64,000 nucleotides of DNA from UBA1723 sp045641625 (GTDB lineage: Bacteria > Bacteroidota > Bacteroidia > Bacteroidales > Paludibacteraceae): positions 1 to 64,000 of the forward strand of contig JAZUHH010000090.1 of assembly GCA_045641625.1 (NCBI GenBank), given 5' to 3'. The translations under genes were made by a program, and so were the position numbers. Within the stretch, counting starts at the first letter, position 1. Every line of letters starts with the position of its first letter. Below are positions 35,381-42,581 of this stretch, one piece after another. The notes beneath the pieces are model-generated. The model was not told the origin of the DNA, searched no databases, and saw only the letters and a list, made by a program, of their open reading frames with translations.

Positions 35381-35585
35381 TCGATAGGATGGTAGCCCAC
35401 TCAAATTTTACAGAATATCGATACAAAACATATAATTATTAAATATAGCCGAAGACGAAAGTCCAGGCAGAACACTCAGGGCTACCATTGAGTCGATATA
35501 CAAAACATGAAAGATTAGAATATATTGTATTAGTATTAAGTGTTGGCCCGAATATAGACGAGATGTCTATACTCGGGCAATTTTT
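35381..35585 (+). ncRNA. Candidate noncoding RNA, about 205 nt
   Basis: From the predicted start, TCGA (35381-35384) and ATGGTAGCCC (35389-35398) pair with TCGA (35493-35496) and GGGCTACCAT (35479-35488). Inside is a GCC-GAC-GAAA-GTC-GGC hairpin (35448-35468) with a GNRA loop. The unit ends in a 14-bp hairpin with one mismatch (35546-35559 with 35565-35578) and AATTTTT, a plus-strand terminator. There is no plus-strand protein gene for over 5 kb upstream, so promoter and terminator must belong to an RNA. A TCGATA-CAAAACAT element occurs twice (35418-35431, 35493-35508). The length suits a 6S-type RNA, but I cannot confirm a family. Confidence 0.55.
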
Positions 35586-35629
35586 GGTAATGCATAATGC
35601 ACAATTATGAATTGTGAATTATTAACTGT

Positions 35630-36439
35630 TTAGTACCACTCGATTTCGCAAGTTGAAGGGAAAGCAAAATCTCTAACTTCACAACCCTTTGGCACACAAA
35701 CTGTCTTTAGGCTTTCGCAACCTTTGAATGCACCTCGTCCGATACAAGTTACCGACTTAGGTATTACGATGCTTATGAGACTATTGCAATTAAGGAAAGC
35801 ATACTCTCCGATATAAGTTAACGACTTAGGCATTTCAACTTTTGCGAGATTTTTGCAGTCATAGAACGCTCTTTCTCCGATATAAATTACCGAGTCAGGA
35901 ATCTCTATGTTTGGGAGGCTTGCACAACCAGAGAATGTATAACTTCCGATATAAATTACCGAGTTAGGAATGCTGATGTGCTTTAGGCTTTTGCAATATC
36001 CGAATGCACTATTTCCAATTTCAGTTACCGACTCAGGAATCTCTATGCTTGTCAAGCTTTCGCATCTCCACAATGCATTATCTCCGATTCTAGTTACCGA
36101 GTTTGGAATGTTGATGCTTTCGAGACTTGTACAATGAATGAATGCAAAGTTTCCTATTACAGTTACCGAGTTTGGAATTTCTATGCTTTTTAAACTTTTG
36201 TATTCAAAGAATGCCCTGTTTCCGATTTCAGTTACAGAGTATGTGTTGCCATCTGACTGAACTTGTGATGGTAATAATATCTCGTTTATACTACTGTCTG
36301 TTACACCTTTAACAATAGCAGTCTTGTTGTTAGCGTCAAAAGTAAAATCCAAGACATTATTGTCTGCCTTTGCTTTGTTACCGCACGAACCAAGTACAAG
36401 GAATTGCAATGACAGCACCAAATAAAAAAAATTCTTCAT
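35630..36439 (-). CDS. BspA-like leucine-rich repeat lipoprotein
   Basis: A 269-residue lipoprotein with the signal ending LVLGSC. Residues 65-255 contain about eight LRR_5/BspA repeats of 23 residues with the core SVTxIGxxAFxxCxSLxxIxIP. BspA-type repeats on Bacteroidales surface proteins mediate binding to host matrix or other bacteria. There is no extra C-terminal sorting domain. It lies beside a shorter, frameshifted paralogue (36455-36876) with matching first 70 residues and last 18 residues. Binding role is by family; the target is unknown. Confidence 0.88.
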   Translation of the reverse strand: MKNFFYLVLSLQFLVLGSCGNKAKADNNVLDFTFDANNKTAIVKGVTDSSINEILLPSQVQSDGNTYSVTEIGNRAFFEYKSLKSIEIPNSVTVIGNFAFIHCTSLESINIPNSVTRIGDNALWRCESLTSIEIPESVTEIGNSAFGYCKSLKHISIPNSVIYIGSYTFSGCASLPNIEIPDSVIYIGERAFYDCKNLAKVEMPKSLTYIGEYAFLNCNSLISIVIPKSVTCIGRGAFKGCESLKTVCVPKGCEVRDFAFPSTCEIEWY

Positions 36440-36454
36440 ATAGTTATATATTAA

Positions 36455-36876
36455 TTAGTAATATTCGATTTCGCAAGTTGAAGGAAAAGCAAAATCTCTA
36501 ACTTCACAATCCTTTGGCACATGTGCAGACTTTAAGTTTTTGCAACCGTAGAATGCACCAAGCCTGATTTCAGTTACCGATTTAGGAATCAGATGCTTGT
36601 AAGGCTTCTGTTACCAAAGAACACATTCCATCCGATTTCAGTTACCATGTATATGTTGCCCTCAAACTCCACTTTTGATGGTATCTTAACCTCAGCTATA
36701 CTACTGTCTTTCACGCCTTCAACTACAGCAGTCTTGTATTCAGCTATAAATGTAAATACTAAATTTGTTTTCTCTGCATCATCTATTACCTTATTTTCGC
36801 TTTCACTATTATTTTCGCTGAATGATGTAAGCGACAAGCATAAAAGCGACAGCATATAAAATAATAAATACCTCAC
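36455..36876 (-). pseudogene. Frameshifted BspA-like paralogue
   Basis: The frame from ATG 36876 encodes a signal peptide, the linker GVKDSSIAEVKIPSKVEFEG and the start of one repeat, then stops at 36589. Shifting by one base near 36591 continues the same protein: repeat remnant, then VPKDCEVRDFAFPSTC, ending in EIEYY and TAA at 36455-36457. This tail matches the end of the intact neighbour. A single-base deletion explains it. A TACCTTTG box (minus, 36903-36910) is still in place. It may be a true pseudogene, a phase-variable gene or a sequencing error; the site is not a long homopolymer. Confidence 0.7.
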
Positions 36877-36910
36877 CGTACTTTCTCAAATAATAACGCA
36901 TGCAAAGGTA

Positions 36911-37176
36911 TCAATATTCTTAATATAAACCAAAATGAATTTATGATATAATCCTACTGTAAGTATTAACCATGAATTACATCTGCATATTAGAATACAT
37001 TTAACACAAAAAAGCAAAAGTCTTTTCCCTTGCTTTATTATAAATATTAGAAAATACAAAAGAAAAACCAAAACTGGAAAACTTATAAAAGAAAAGTCAT
37101 TCAACTACACAGACGCAAACAGTTACACATTATAAATGAAAAAATCTTTTACACTTAAAACAAAAAATAAAAGAAA
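36911..37176. other. AT-rich intergenic stretch
   Basis: Strongly AT-rich with A runs. One short minus-strand frame (36886-37104) exists, but it covers the promoter of the BspA paralogue and has an all-hydrophobic, low-complexity composition. No RNA fold stands out. Confidence 0.5.
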
Positions 37177-37207
37177 AGACATCTGTCCATCTAATGAACA
37201 GATGTCT
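37177..37207 (-). terminator. Terminator of the ribE operon
   Basis: A 10-bp perfect stem (37177-37186 with 37198-37207) has an 11-nt loop. On the minus strand it runs into CTTTTCTTTTATTTTTTG. It lies about 45 bp past the ribE stop. Confidence 0.8.
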
Positions 37208-37250
37208 ATGATAAAAAAAACATTATTTCGAGTTTAAATGACGCTCCACC

Positions 37251-37853
37251 TTACTCTAAGTTCTTCAGCCTTGCGATGTACTTTCCTATGATGTCGAACT
37301 CGATGTTAACGACACTGCCCTCCTCGATCTTGCAGAAGTTTGTATGCTCGAAAGTGTATGGAATAATAGCCACAGAGAACTCGTCTGGCTTGCTCTGACA
37401 GACAGTCAGGCTTGTTCCGTTGACAGTCACAGAACCCTTCTCTACTGTGAAATAGCCGCCCTGAACCATCTCCTTGTTGCTCTCGTACTTGAAAGTGAAG
37501 AAGTGGCTTCCGTTCTCGAACTTCTTGCCTATACAGCGGGCAGTCTGGTCAACATGTCCCTGAACGATATGTCCGTCCAGTCTGCCGTTCATCATCATGC
37601 TGCGCTCAAGGTTAACATAAGAGCCGACCTCGAGAAGCCCAAGGTTGCTGCGCTCAAGGGTTTCCTTGATTGCAGTGACTGTGTATTCCCCGTTCTCAAT
37701 CTTGACAACAGTAAGGCAGACACCGTTGTGCGCCACACTCTGGTCAATCTTTAGCTCATCGACAAACGGACATTTTACTGTAATATGCAGATTTGTGCCT
37801 TCCTTTTCGAGGCGAGACACAACACCCATAGCTTCAACAATTCCTGAAAACAT
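37251..37853 (-). CDS. ribE: Riboflavin synthase, alpha subunit
   Basis: A 200-residue enzyme that dismutates two lumazines to riboflavin. It shows the internal duplication of lumazine-binding domains: MFSGIVEAMGVV and the second copy from GHIVQGHVDQ. Landmarks SVAHNGVCLTVV and GSVTVNGTSLTV are the paired binding loops. The length is typical. It is last of three closely packed genes after the POT transporter, 11 bp away. No FMN riboswitch is seen. Confidence 0.95.
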   Translation of the reverse strand: MFSGIVEAMGVVSRLEKEGTNLHITVKCPFVDELKIDQSVAHNGVCLTVVKIENGEYTVTAIKETLERSNLGLLEVGSYVNLERSMMMNGRLDGHIVQGHVDQTARCIGKKFENGSHFFTFKYESNKEMVQGGYFTVEKGSVTVNGTSLTVCQSKPDEFSVAIIPYTFEHTNFCKIEEGSVVNIEFDIIGKYIARLKNLE

Positions 37854-37864
37854 ATTTTCTCTAT

Positions 37865-39367
37865 TTAGATTTTTATTCTTTTGTTTATGAAGTAAGCCAC
37901 GACGGACAATGCAACCGCAGCTATTCCAACCATCACGGCAAAGACCATGAAGAAATCATGCAAGTTGCAAATACTGTAACCCAACAAACTCTTTACCTCT
38001 CCCTCAGCTGGATAAAGCTCGGAAAGTGTTCCCGAAAGCTTTGCCGCCGCAGACGAAGAAAGCAACCACACACTCATCATAATCGAGGCAAAACGCGCCG
38101 GGGAAAGTTTGTTCACCATAGACAAACCTATGGGCGACAGGGACAATTCTCCAATCGTATGAATCCAGTAAAGGGTTACAATCCACATCATCGACACTTT
38201 CTCGGCAACTCCCACGTTGTGCACGCCGAACGCTATGAAGAAATAGCTTACTGACAAGAGCGCCATTCCTATAGCCTGCTTCGTAGGCGAAGAAACCTCT
38301 ATATTCTTCGACTCAAGGTACATCCACAGCGACGACATGACAGGAGCGAACAATATGACAAACAGCGCGTTCAAGCTCTGGAAGTGGCTTGTCTTTATTT
38401 CGTGGCCAAAGAGCGTTCTGTCAACATGCTCGTCCGTAAAGAAAGTCAGGGAAGCTCCGGCCTGCTCGAACGCCGCAAAGAAGAATATCGCGAAGAACGA
38501 AAGCACAATTATTACACCTATGTTGTACCTCTCATCCTTGGTAAGGCTTGAGTCAAACAAGACGTAGCAAGGAACCAATATGCTGAATGCAAAGATGAAC
38601 GAGCCGATCAAATCCACATCAAGGAAATAGAAAAATGCACAAACAAGCAAACTTCCTATGGCCACGAACTTGAGCACACTCAAGACATCGAACTTGGACT
38701 TTTGTGTGGAAGTTTCAGTCCTCTGCGGCTTTCCTCCTATTTCTTGTCCGCTAGGAGATACAAGCAGACTTCTGCTCTTGAAAAGGAAAGTTACGACTCC
38801 GAAAATCATTCCAACGCATGCAACCAGGAATCCCCAACGGAAATCGTTGACATCTTCAGTCTCCGCCAAACTGCCGCATATAAGCGGCGAAACGAAGGCT
38901 CCAAGGTTAATTCCCATATAGAAGATAGTATAGGCAGAGTCCTTTCTCTTGTCTCCCTGCTCATACAAATCTCCGACCATGCTCGATATATTCGGCTTGA
39001 AGAAACCGTTTCCTATAATAAGGAAAGCCAAAGCGACAGGCAACAGCAGTCTTGACATTTCCAACTGCGAAAGCATAGAGGCAGAGCAGAACATCAGGAA
39101 CTGGCCAATTGCCATCAAAATTCCTCCAAGCACGATTGAACGCTTGTTTCCCCAATATCTGTCGGCAATATAGCCACCTATCAATGGCGTCAGATATACA
39201 AGCCCTGTAAAGTTGCCATAGATATTGCTTGCCTCGGCATTGTTCATGAGCATTGCCTTGGTAAGGAACAATACCAGGATTCCTCGCATGCCGTAATAGC
39301 TGAAGCGTTCCCACATCTCTGTGAAGAACAACAAGTATAAACCTTTGGGGTGCTTCGTCAAACTCAT
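37865..39367 (-). CDS. POT-family proton-dependent peptide transporter
   Basis: A 500-residue major-facilitator protein with 12-14 hydrophobic segments. The N-terminal FFTEMWERFSYYGMRGILVLFL contains the ExxERFxYY proton-coupling motif of POT transporters. GGYIADRYWGNKRSI and FYMGINLGAFVSPLICG are further signatures. It imports di- and tripeptides across the inner membrane. Its ATG overlaps the stop of the glycosyltransferase gene by 4 bp, so it is translationally coupled to it. Confidence 0.93.
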   Translation of the reverse strand: MSLTKHPKGLYLLFFTEMWERFSYYGMRGILVLFLTKAMLMNNAEASNIYGNFTGLVYLTPLIGGYIADRYWGNKRSIVLGGILMAIGQFLMFCSASMLSQLEMSRLLLPVALAFLIIGNGFFKPNISSMVGDLYEQGDKRKDSAYTIFYMGINLGAFVSPLICGSLAETEDVNDFRWGFLVACVGMIFGVVTFLFKSRSLLVSPSGQEIGGKPQRTETSTQKSKFDVLSVLKFVAIGSLLVCAFFYFLDVDLIGSFIFAFSILVPCYVLFDSSLTKDERYNIGVIIVLSFFAIFFFAAFEQAGASLTFFTDEHVDRTLFGHEIKTSHFQSLNALFVILFAPVMSSLWMYLESKNIEVSSPTKQAIGMALLSVSYFFIAFGVHNVGVAEKVSMMWIVTLYWIHTIGELSLSPIGLSMVNKLSPARFASIMMSVWLLSSSAAAKLSGTLSELYPAEGEVKSLLGYSICNLHDFFMVFAVMVGIAAVALSVVAYFINKRIKI

Positions 39368-40803
39368 TTCTTGGAAATCTTCATGCGCTCTCTCACCTCG
39401 TCAGTGCGAAGAGAGTCCTTGTATTCATTATTCTTCTTCAGTTTTGCCGGCGAAAGGCTCGAATCGCTGTTTCCGCCCCACCTGCGGCAATGGTAAAGCA
39501 CATCATATATTCTGCCAATAGCAAAGTCACGAGAGAATCTTAAACCAGCAGCATAGTCTTCACCGTAAGACACGTTTGGAAGCGGGTTTTCTCTCAACGC
39601 ATCACGCACGAAAGCACGAGGTGCGCCAAGTCCGTTGATTCTCAAGGCATTGTTCGCACCATTGTTATCAGTCCACTCCCTGTGGGCAATAACTCCCGGC
39701 GGAATAGGGTTCAAGTCGAAGTCTGTCAAGTCGTATGTACCGATTACCATCTTTGCACCTGTACTCTCGAAACAGCTCTTGACCTTTGCAAGGGTGTCGT
39801 CTCCCGAATAAACGTCGTCAGAGTCAAGCTGAACTGCGTAGTCTCCGCAATGCTCGCTGTTGACTGCGTACATCCAGCAGCCTCCAATCTGCAGATTGTT
39901 CTGCTCAGGCTGAAGAACCACGAGGTTCTTTACAGTCTTTGTCAATTCGCCCAGAATCTCGCTTGTACCGTCGTTTGAATAGTTATCGACAACAATAATG
40001 TTGTAGTCAACGCCTTTCTGGTTGGCGGCAGACATTACCGCATCCTTTATGGTTTTGGCCCTGTTCTTTACCGGAATTACTACCGACATAGTCTTTCCTT
40101 GAACCTTTATTGTATTGACTCCCTTCGCATCGTCGATTTGACAATTCTTGTTTACGTCTGGAGAGATGAATGCGCCAATCCTCTTCAAGTTGGAAGTATG
40201 GACACGCTCCATCTCGATCTGCTTCTCGCGTGCATTTGGAGCAACGTAGTCGAACTGCTTCTCACCCGAAGTACGGTTGTCCGGCTCGCTAACTGTGTAA
40301 AGCACCTCTGTCGAATGGAATACAGAGCTGGTGTCACCGACAAAGTTACAGCACTGCAGTCTCAAGCTGTAGAAAGCGGCGAACTTCAATCCTTCCTCGA
40401 CATTTGCCTTGAGCATAGCCTCTTTTCTGACAAAGACTATCTCGCCGAAATCGAAATCGTCGCGAAGTGAGCCAAGCTGGTAGTCGCACAAAGTCCAGAC
40501 TTCCTCTTTTCCTTCGTTGTCTTTTCTTTTCAGGTCAAAGTAAACAAAATCCTTGCCACTTTGCTCTGCTATCTCAATCATTCTGTCCAATCCTCCGTCA
40601 CAGAACTCGTAGTGGAGGTTTGAAAGGAAAATCATTACGTAATCGCACTTGAAAGACTTGGCCTCCTCCATCATGAACAAGACAGACGAAGACGCCCCCT
40701 TGTCCTGAATCTGGTTGCATGACAAGATAGGGATATTAAGCTGCGACTTTAACGAAACACATTCAGTTTGATTTACGAAATTAAGTATTGCTACAGTGCT
40801 CAT
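39364..40803 (-). CDS. Two-domain protein with C-terminal GT2 glycosyltransferase
   Basis: A 479-residue protein. The first 230 or so residues contain FMMEEAKSFKCDYVMIFLS-like alpha/beta elements and are not clearly classified; they may be a degenerate nucleotide-sugar transferase fold. The C-terminal 250 residues are a GT2 GT-A domain: MSVVIPVKNRAKTIKDAV, IIVVDNYSNDGTSE and the metal-binding LDSDD. It has no membrane segment. It probably adds a sugar to a cell-surface or exopolysaccharide acceptor. It is first of a coupled three-gene unit with the peptide transporter and ribE; the metabolic link among them is not obvious. Confidence 0.8.
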   Translation of the reverse strand: MSTVAILNFVNQTECVSLKSQLNIPILSCNQIQDKGASSSVLFMMEEAKSFKCDYVMIFLSNLHYEFCDGGLDRMIEIAEQSGKDFVYFDLKRKDNEGKEEVWTLCDYQLGSLRDDFDFGEIVFVRKEAMLKANVEEGLKFAAFYSLRLQCCNFVGDTSSVFHSTEVLYTVSEPDNRTSGEKQFDYVAPNAREKQIEMERVHTSNLKRIGAFISPDVNKNCQIDDAKGVNTIKVQGKTMSVVIPVKNRAKTIKDAVMSAANQKGVDYNIIVVDNYSNDGTSEILGELTKTVKNLVVLQPEQNNLQIGGCWMYAVNSEHCGDYAVQLDSDDVYSGDDTLAKVKSCFESTGAKMVIGTYDLTDFDLNPIPPGVIAHREWTDNNGANNALRINGLGAPRAFVRDALRENPLPNVSYGEDYAAGLRFSRDFAIGRIYDVLYHCRRWGGNSDSSLSPAKLKKNNEYKDSLRTDEVRERMKISKK

Positions 40804-40833
40804 AATCCGAATATTTCATTGGAAAACGAAAAA

Positions 40834-40857
40834 GAGCATGAGATTTCTCCCATGCTC
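40834..40857 (-). terminator. Terminator of pyrF
   Basis: GAGCATG (40834-40840) pairs with CATGCTC (40851-40857). The minus strand continues TTTTTCGTTTTCC. It separates pyrF from the glycosyltransferase gene. Confidence 0.75.
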
Positions 40858-40873
40858 CGTATCAAATAGTGTA

Positions 40874-41713
40874 TTAAATCAATCCCGCATCAGCAAGGTG
40901 CTTCTCCATCTCCTTCTGCACCTTTTCAGCCTCACGACCAGCAGCCTCTGCGAACGACTCGTCGCCAGCCGCATAAATGATAGCTCGAGATGAATTTACA
41001 AGCAGACCGCACTGCTTGTTCATTCCATACTTAACAACCTCTGCAAGGCTTCCACCCTGAGCACCGACACCAGGAACAAGAAGGAAGTGGTCAGGAATAA
41101 TCTCGCGAATGTCAGAAAGCATCTCTGCCTTTGTTGCACCAACAACGTACATCATGTTGTCAGCATTACCCCATTTCAGAGAAGTCTTTAGCACCTTCTG
41201 GTAAAGAGTCTCGCCTGTCTCTGCATCCTTCATGAACTGGAAGTCAAAAGCACCCTTGTTCGAAGTCAATGCAAGCAGTGTAACCCACTTGTTCTCGTAA
41301 GTAAGGAATGGAGTTACGCTGTCCTCGCCCATGTAAGGGGCAACAGTTACAGAGTCAAAATCCATAGCTCCGAAGAAAGTGCGTGCATACATCGCTGAAG
41401 TGTTGCCGATGTCACCGCGCTTTGCATCTGCAATAAGGAACATGTCGGGATGGTTCTTGCGAATGTAGTCAACAGTACGTTCCAACACATCCAAACCCTC
41501 AGCGCCAAGACTCTCGTAGAAGGCAAGATTAGGCTTGTAGGCTACAGCGAACTTTGCTGTCGCATCAATGATTGCCTTGTTGAACTCGAAGATATAGTCA
41601 CCCTCGAACTTGTCGAACAAAAACTCCGGAATCTTATTAACGTCTGTATCAAGACCAACGCAAAGAAAAGACTTCTTGCGCTTGATATTCTCAAATAATT
41701 CTTCTCTAGTCAT
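40874..41713 (-). CDS. pyrF: Orotidine 5'-phosphate decarboxylase (type 2)
   Basis: A 279-residue decarboxylase of the last UMP step. It is of the longer type 2: FLCVGLDTDVNKIP at the N-terminus, the catalytic DAKRGDIGNT motif, and VPGVGAQGGSL for phosphate binding. The gene is monocistronic with its own terminator. The start at 41713 has good family length. Confidence 0.95.
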   Translation of the reverse strand: MTREELFENIKRKKSFLCVGLDTDVNKIPEFLFDKFEGDYIFEFNKAIIDATAKFAVAYKPNLAFYESLGAEGLDVLERTVDYIRKNHPDMFLIADAKRGDIGNTSAMYARTFFGAMDFDSVTVAPYMGEDSVTPFLTYENKWVTLLALTSNKGAFDFQFMKDAETGETLYQKVLKTSLKWGNADNMMYVVGATKAEMLSDIREIIPDHFLLVPGVGAQGGSLAEVVKYGMNKQCGLLVNSSRAIIYAAGDESFAEAAGREAEKVQKEMEKHLADAGLI

Positions 41714-41831
41714 ACCTCATTATGTGTTATATTGTGTGCAAAAATAAGAAAAAGAATATACATATTAAAATAATAGCTACAAAATTTGTGTTGAGACACA
41801 AAAACTGGCTACAGGAACAGGAACTAATATA

Positions 41832-42074
41832 ATGGCACTTGCCAAATCCATGAACACAAGCGAATGCTATGCTTACTATAGAGTAAACATAGGCGATATT
41901 ATCAGATTAAAAACGAAGGATCTTATTATGAACAAAGACGAATATTCTATTGAAAACATAGAACTTGAAGACAACTATACTGTGGCAGATTATGATTTTC
42001 TGAACGAAAGCGGTATCAATAATTCTGATGTTCAACAAAATACGAACAAAACAGATATTATCTGTATGGCTTAA
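41832..42074 (+). CDS. Small hypothetical protein, 80 residues
   Basis: An acidic, polar frame (MALAKSMNTSECYAYYR at the start) with no recognised domain. Its stop overlaps the next start (TAATG), which suggests that both are real and coupled. It could encode a small cytoplasmic partner of the membrane peptide that follows. Frame use and composition are ordinary; existence is not proven. Confidence 0.4.
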   Translation: MALAKSMNTSECYAYYRVNIGDIIRLKTKDLIMNKDEYSIENIELEDNYTVADYDFLNESGINNSDVQQNTNKTDIICMA

Positions 42075-42367
42075 TGATGTTCGTTTCCATGTTAGCATAT
42101 ATGGCAGTTAGCATAATAATAGGCGAACACATGTTGCAGCAAACTACAATCGAGTCTCTGACCTGCGAAAGAATATGGGTACCAGTTCTTGCTATGATTG
42201 CCGTGGTATTGTCGCTAATTTTCATAAACCTAAACATATCAAAACAAAAGCAAAAAGGGATGGAGAAGCACGCAAGACACCTCCTATACATGTGTACTCT
42301 CGACTTCTCAATCTACCTGTTCACTACTCTATGTGTACTAACACTGATTGCGACCATATTCTACTAA
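42074..42367 (+). CDS. Small membrane protein, 97 residues
   Basis: A short protein with three hydrophobic segments: near the N-terminus (MLAYMAVSIII), at 35-52 (VPVLAMIAVVLSLIFIN) and at the C-terminus (YLFTTLCVLTLIATIF). A basic stretch KQKQKGMEKHARH lies between the second and third, consistent with the positive-inside rule. It overlaps the preceding ORF by 1 bp. No family was recognised. A 214-bp gap with a 12-bp palindrome separates it from pnp. Confidence 0.5.
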   Translation: MMFVSMLAYMAVSIIIGEHMLQQTTIESLTCERIWVPVLAMIAVVLSLIFINLNISKQKQKGMEKHARHLLYMCTLDFSIYLFTTLCVLTLIATIFY

Positions 42368-42420
42368 CAAACAGTTGCGGACAAGCAATAAGGAACTACA
42401 ACAAGTGTATTATTGACTCT

Positions 42421-42432
42421 ATTCGTACGAAT
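42421..42432. promoter_or_regulatory. 12-bp perfect palindrome
   Basis: ATTCGTACGAAT is its own reverse complement. It lies 86 bp upstream of the pnp -33 box. It may be an operator for a dimeric regulator, or chance. Confidence 0.3.
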
Positions 42433-42517
42433 GTTCAGCAAAAAATTGATAAAAATATTGTTGTTCGACATTTTTAAGAAACAAATATTCAAGTAAAAAC
42501 ACATTTTCGCAAAAAAG

Positions 42518-42549
42518 TTTGCAATTATTCTTTTTTTACTTTAGCTTTG
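42518..42549 (+). promoter_or_regulatory. Promoter of pnp
   Basis: TTTG (42518-42521), a 20-bp spacer and TAGCTTTG (42542-42549), 32 bp before the ATG. Confidence 0.75.
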
Positions 42550-42581
42550 CAAAAATTCGATGAAATAAAAAGAAGTTTAAG

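Noticed and set aside
35448..35468. GACGAAA like the hammerhead ribozyme core
   Set aside because: No CTGATGA partner strand occurs nearby; the match is a simple GNRA hairpin.
35448..35490. Resemblance of GAAAGTCCAGGC...CAGGGC to the RNase P RNA 5' core
   Set aside because: Only the GAAAGTCC-like core is shared; the rest of RNase P RNA, including its 3' conserved parts, is missing and the RNA is far too short.
36886..37104. 72-residue hydrophobic minus-strand frame
   Set aside because: It covers the promoter of the frameshifted BspA-like gene and is low-complexity AT-rich sequence.
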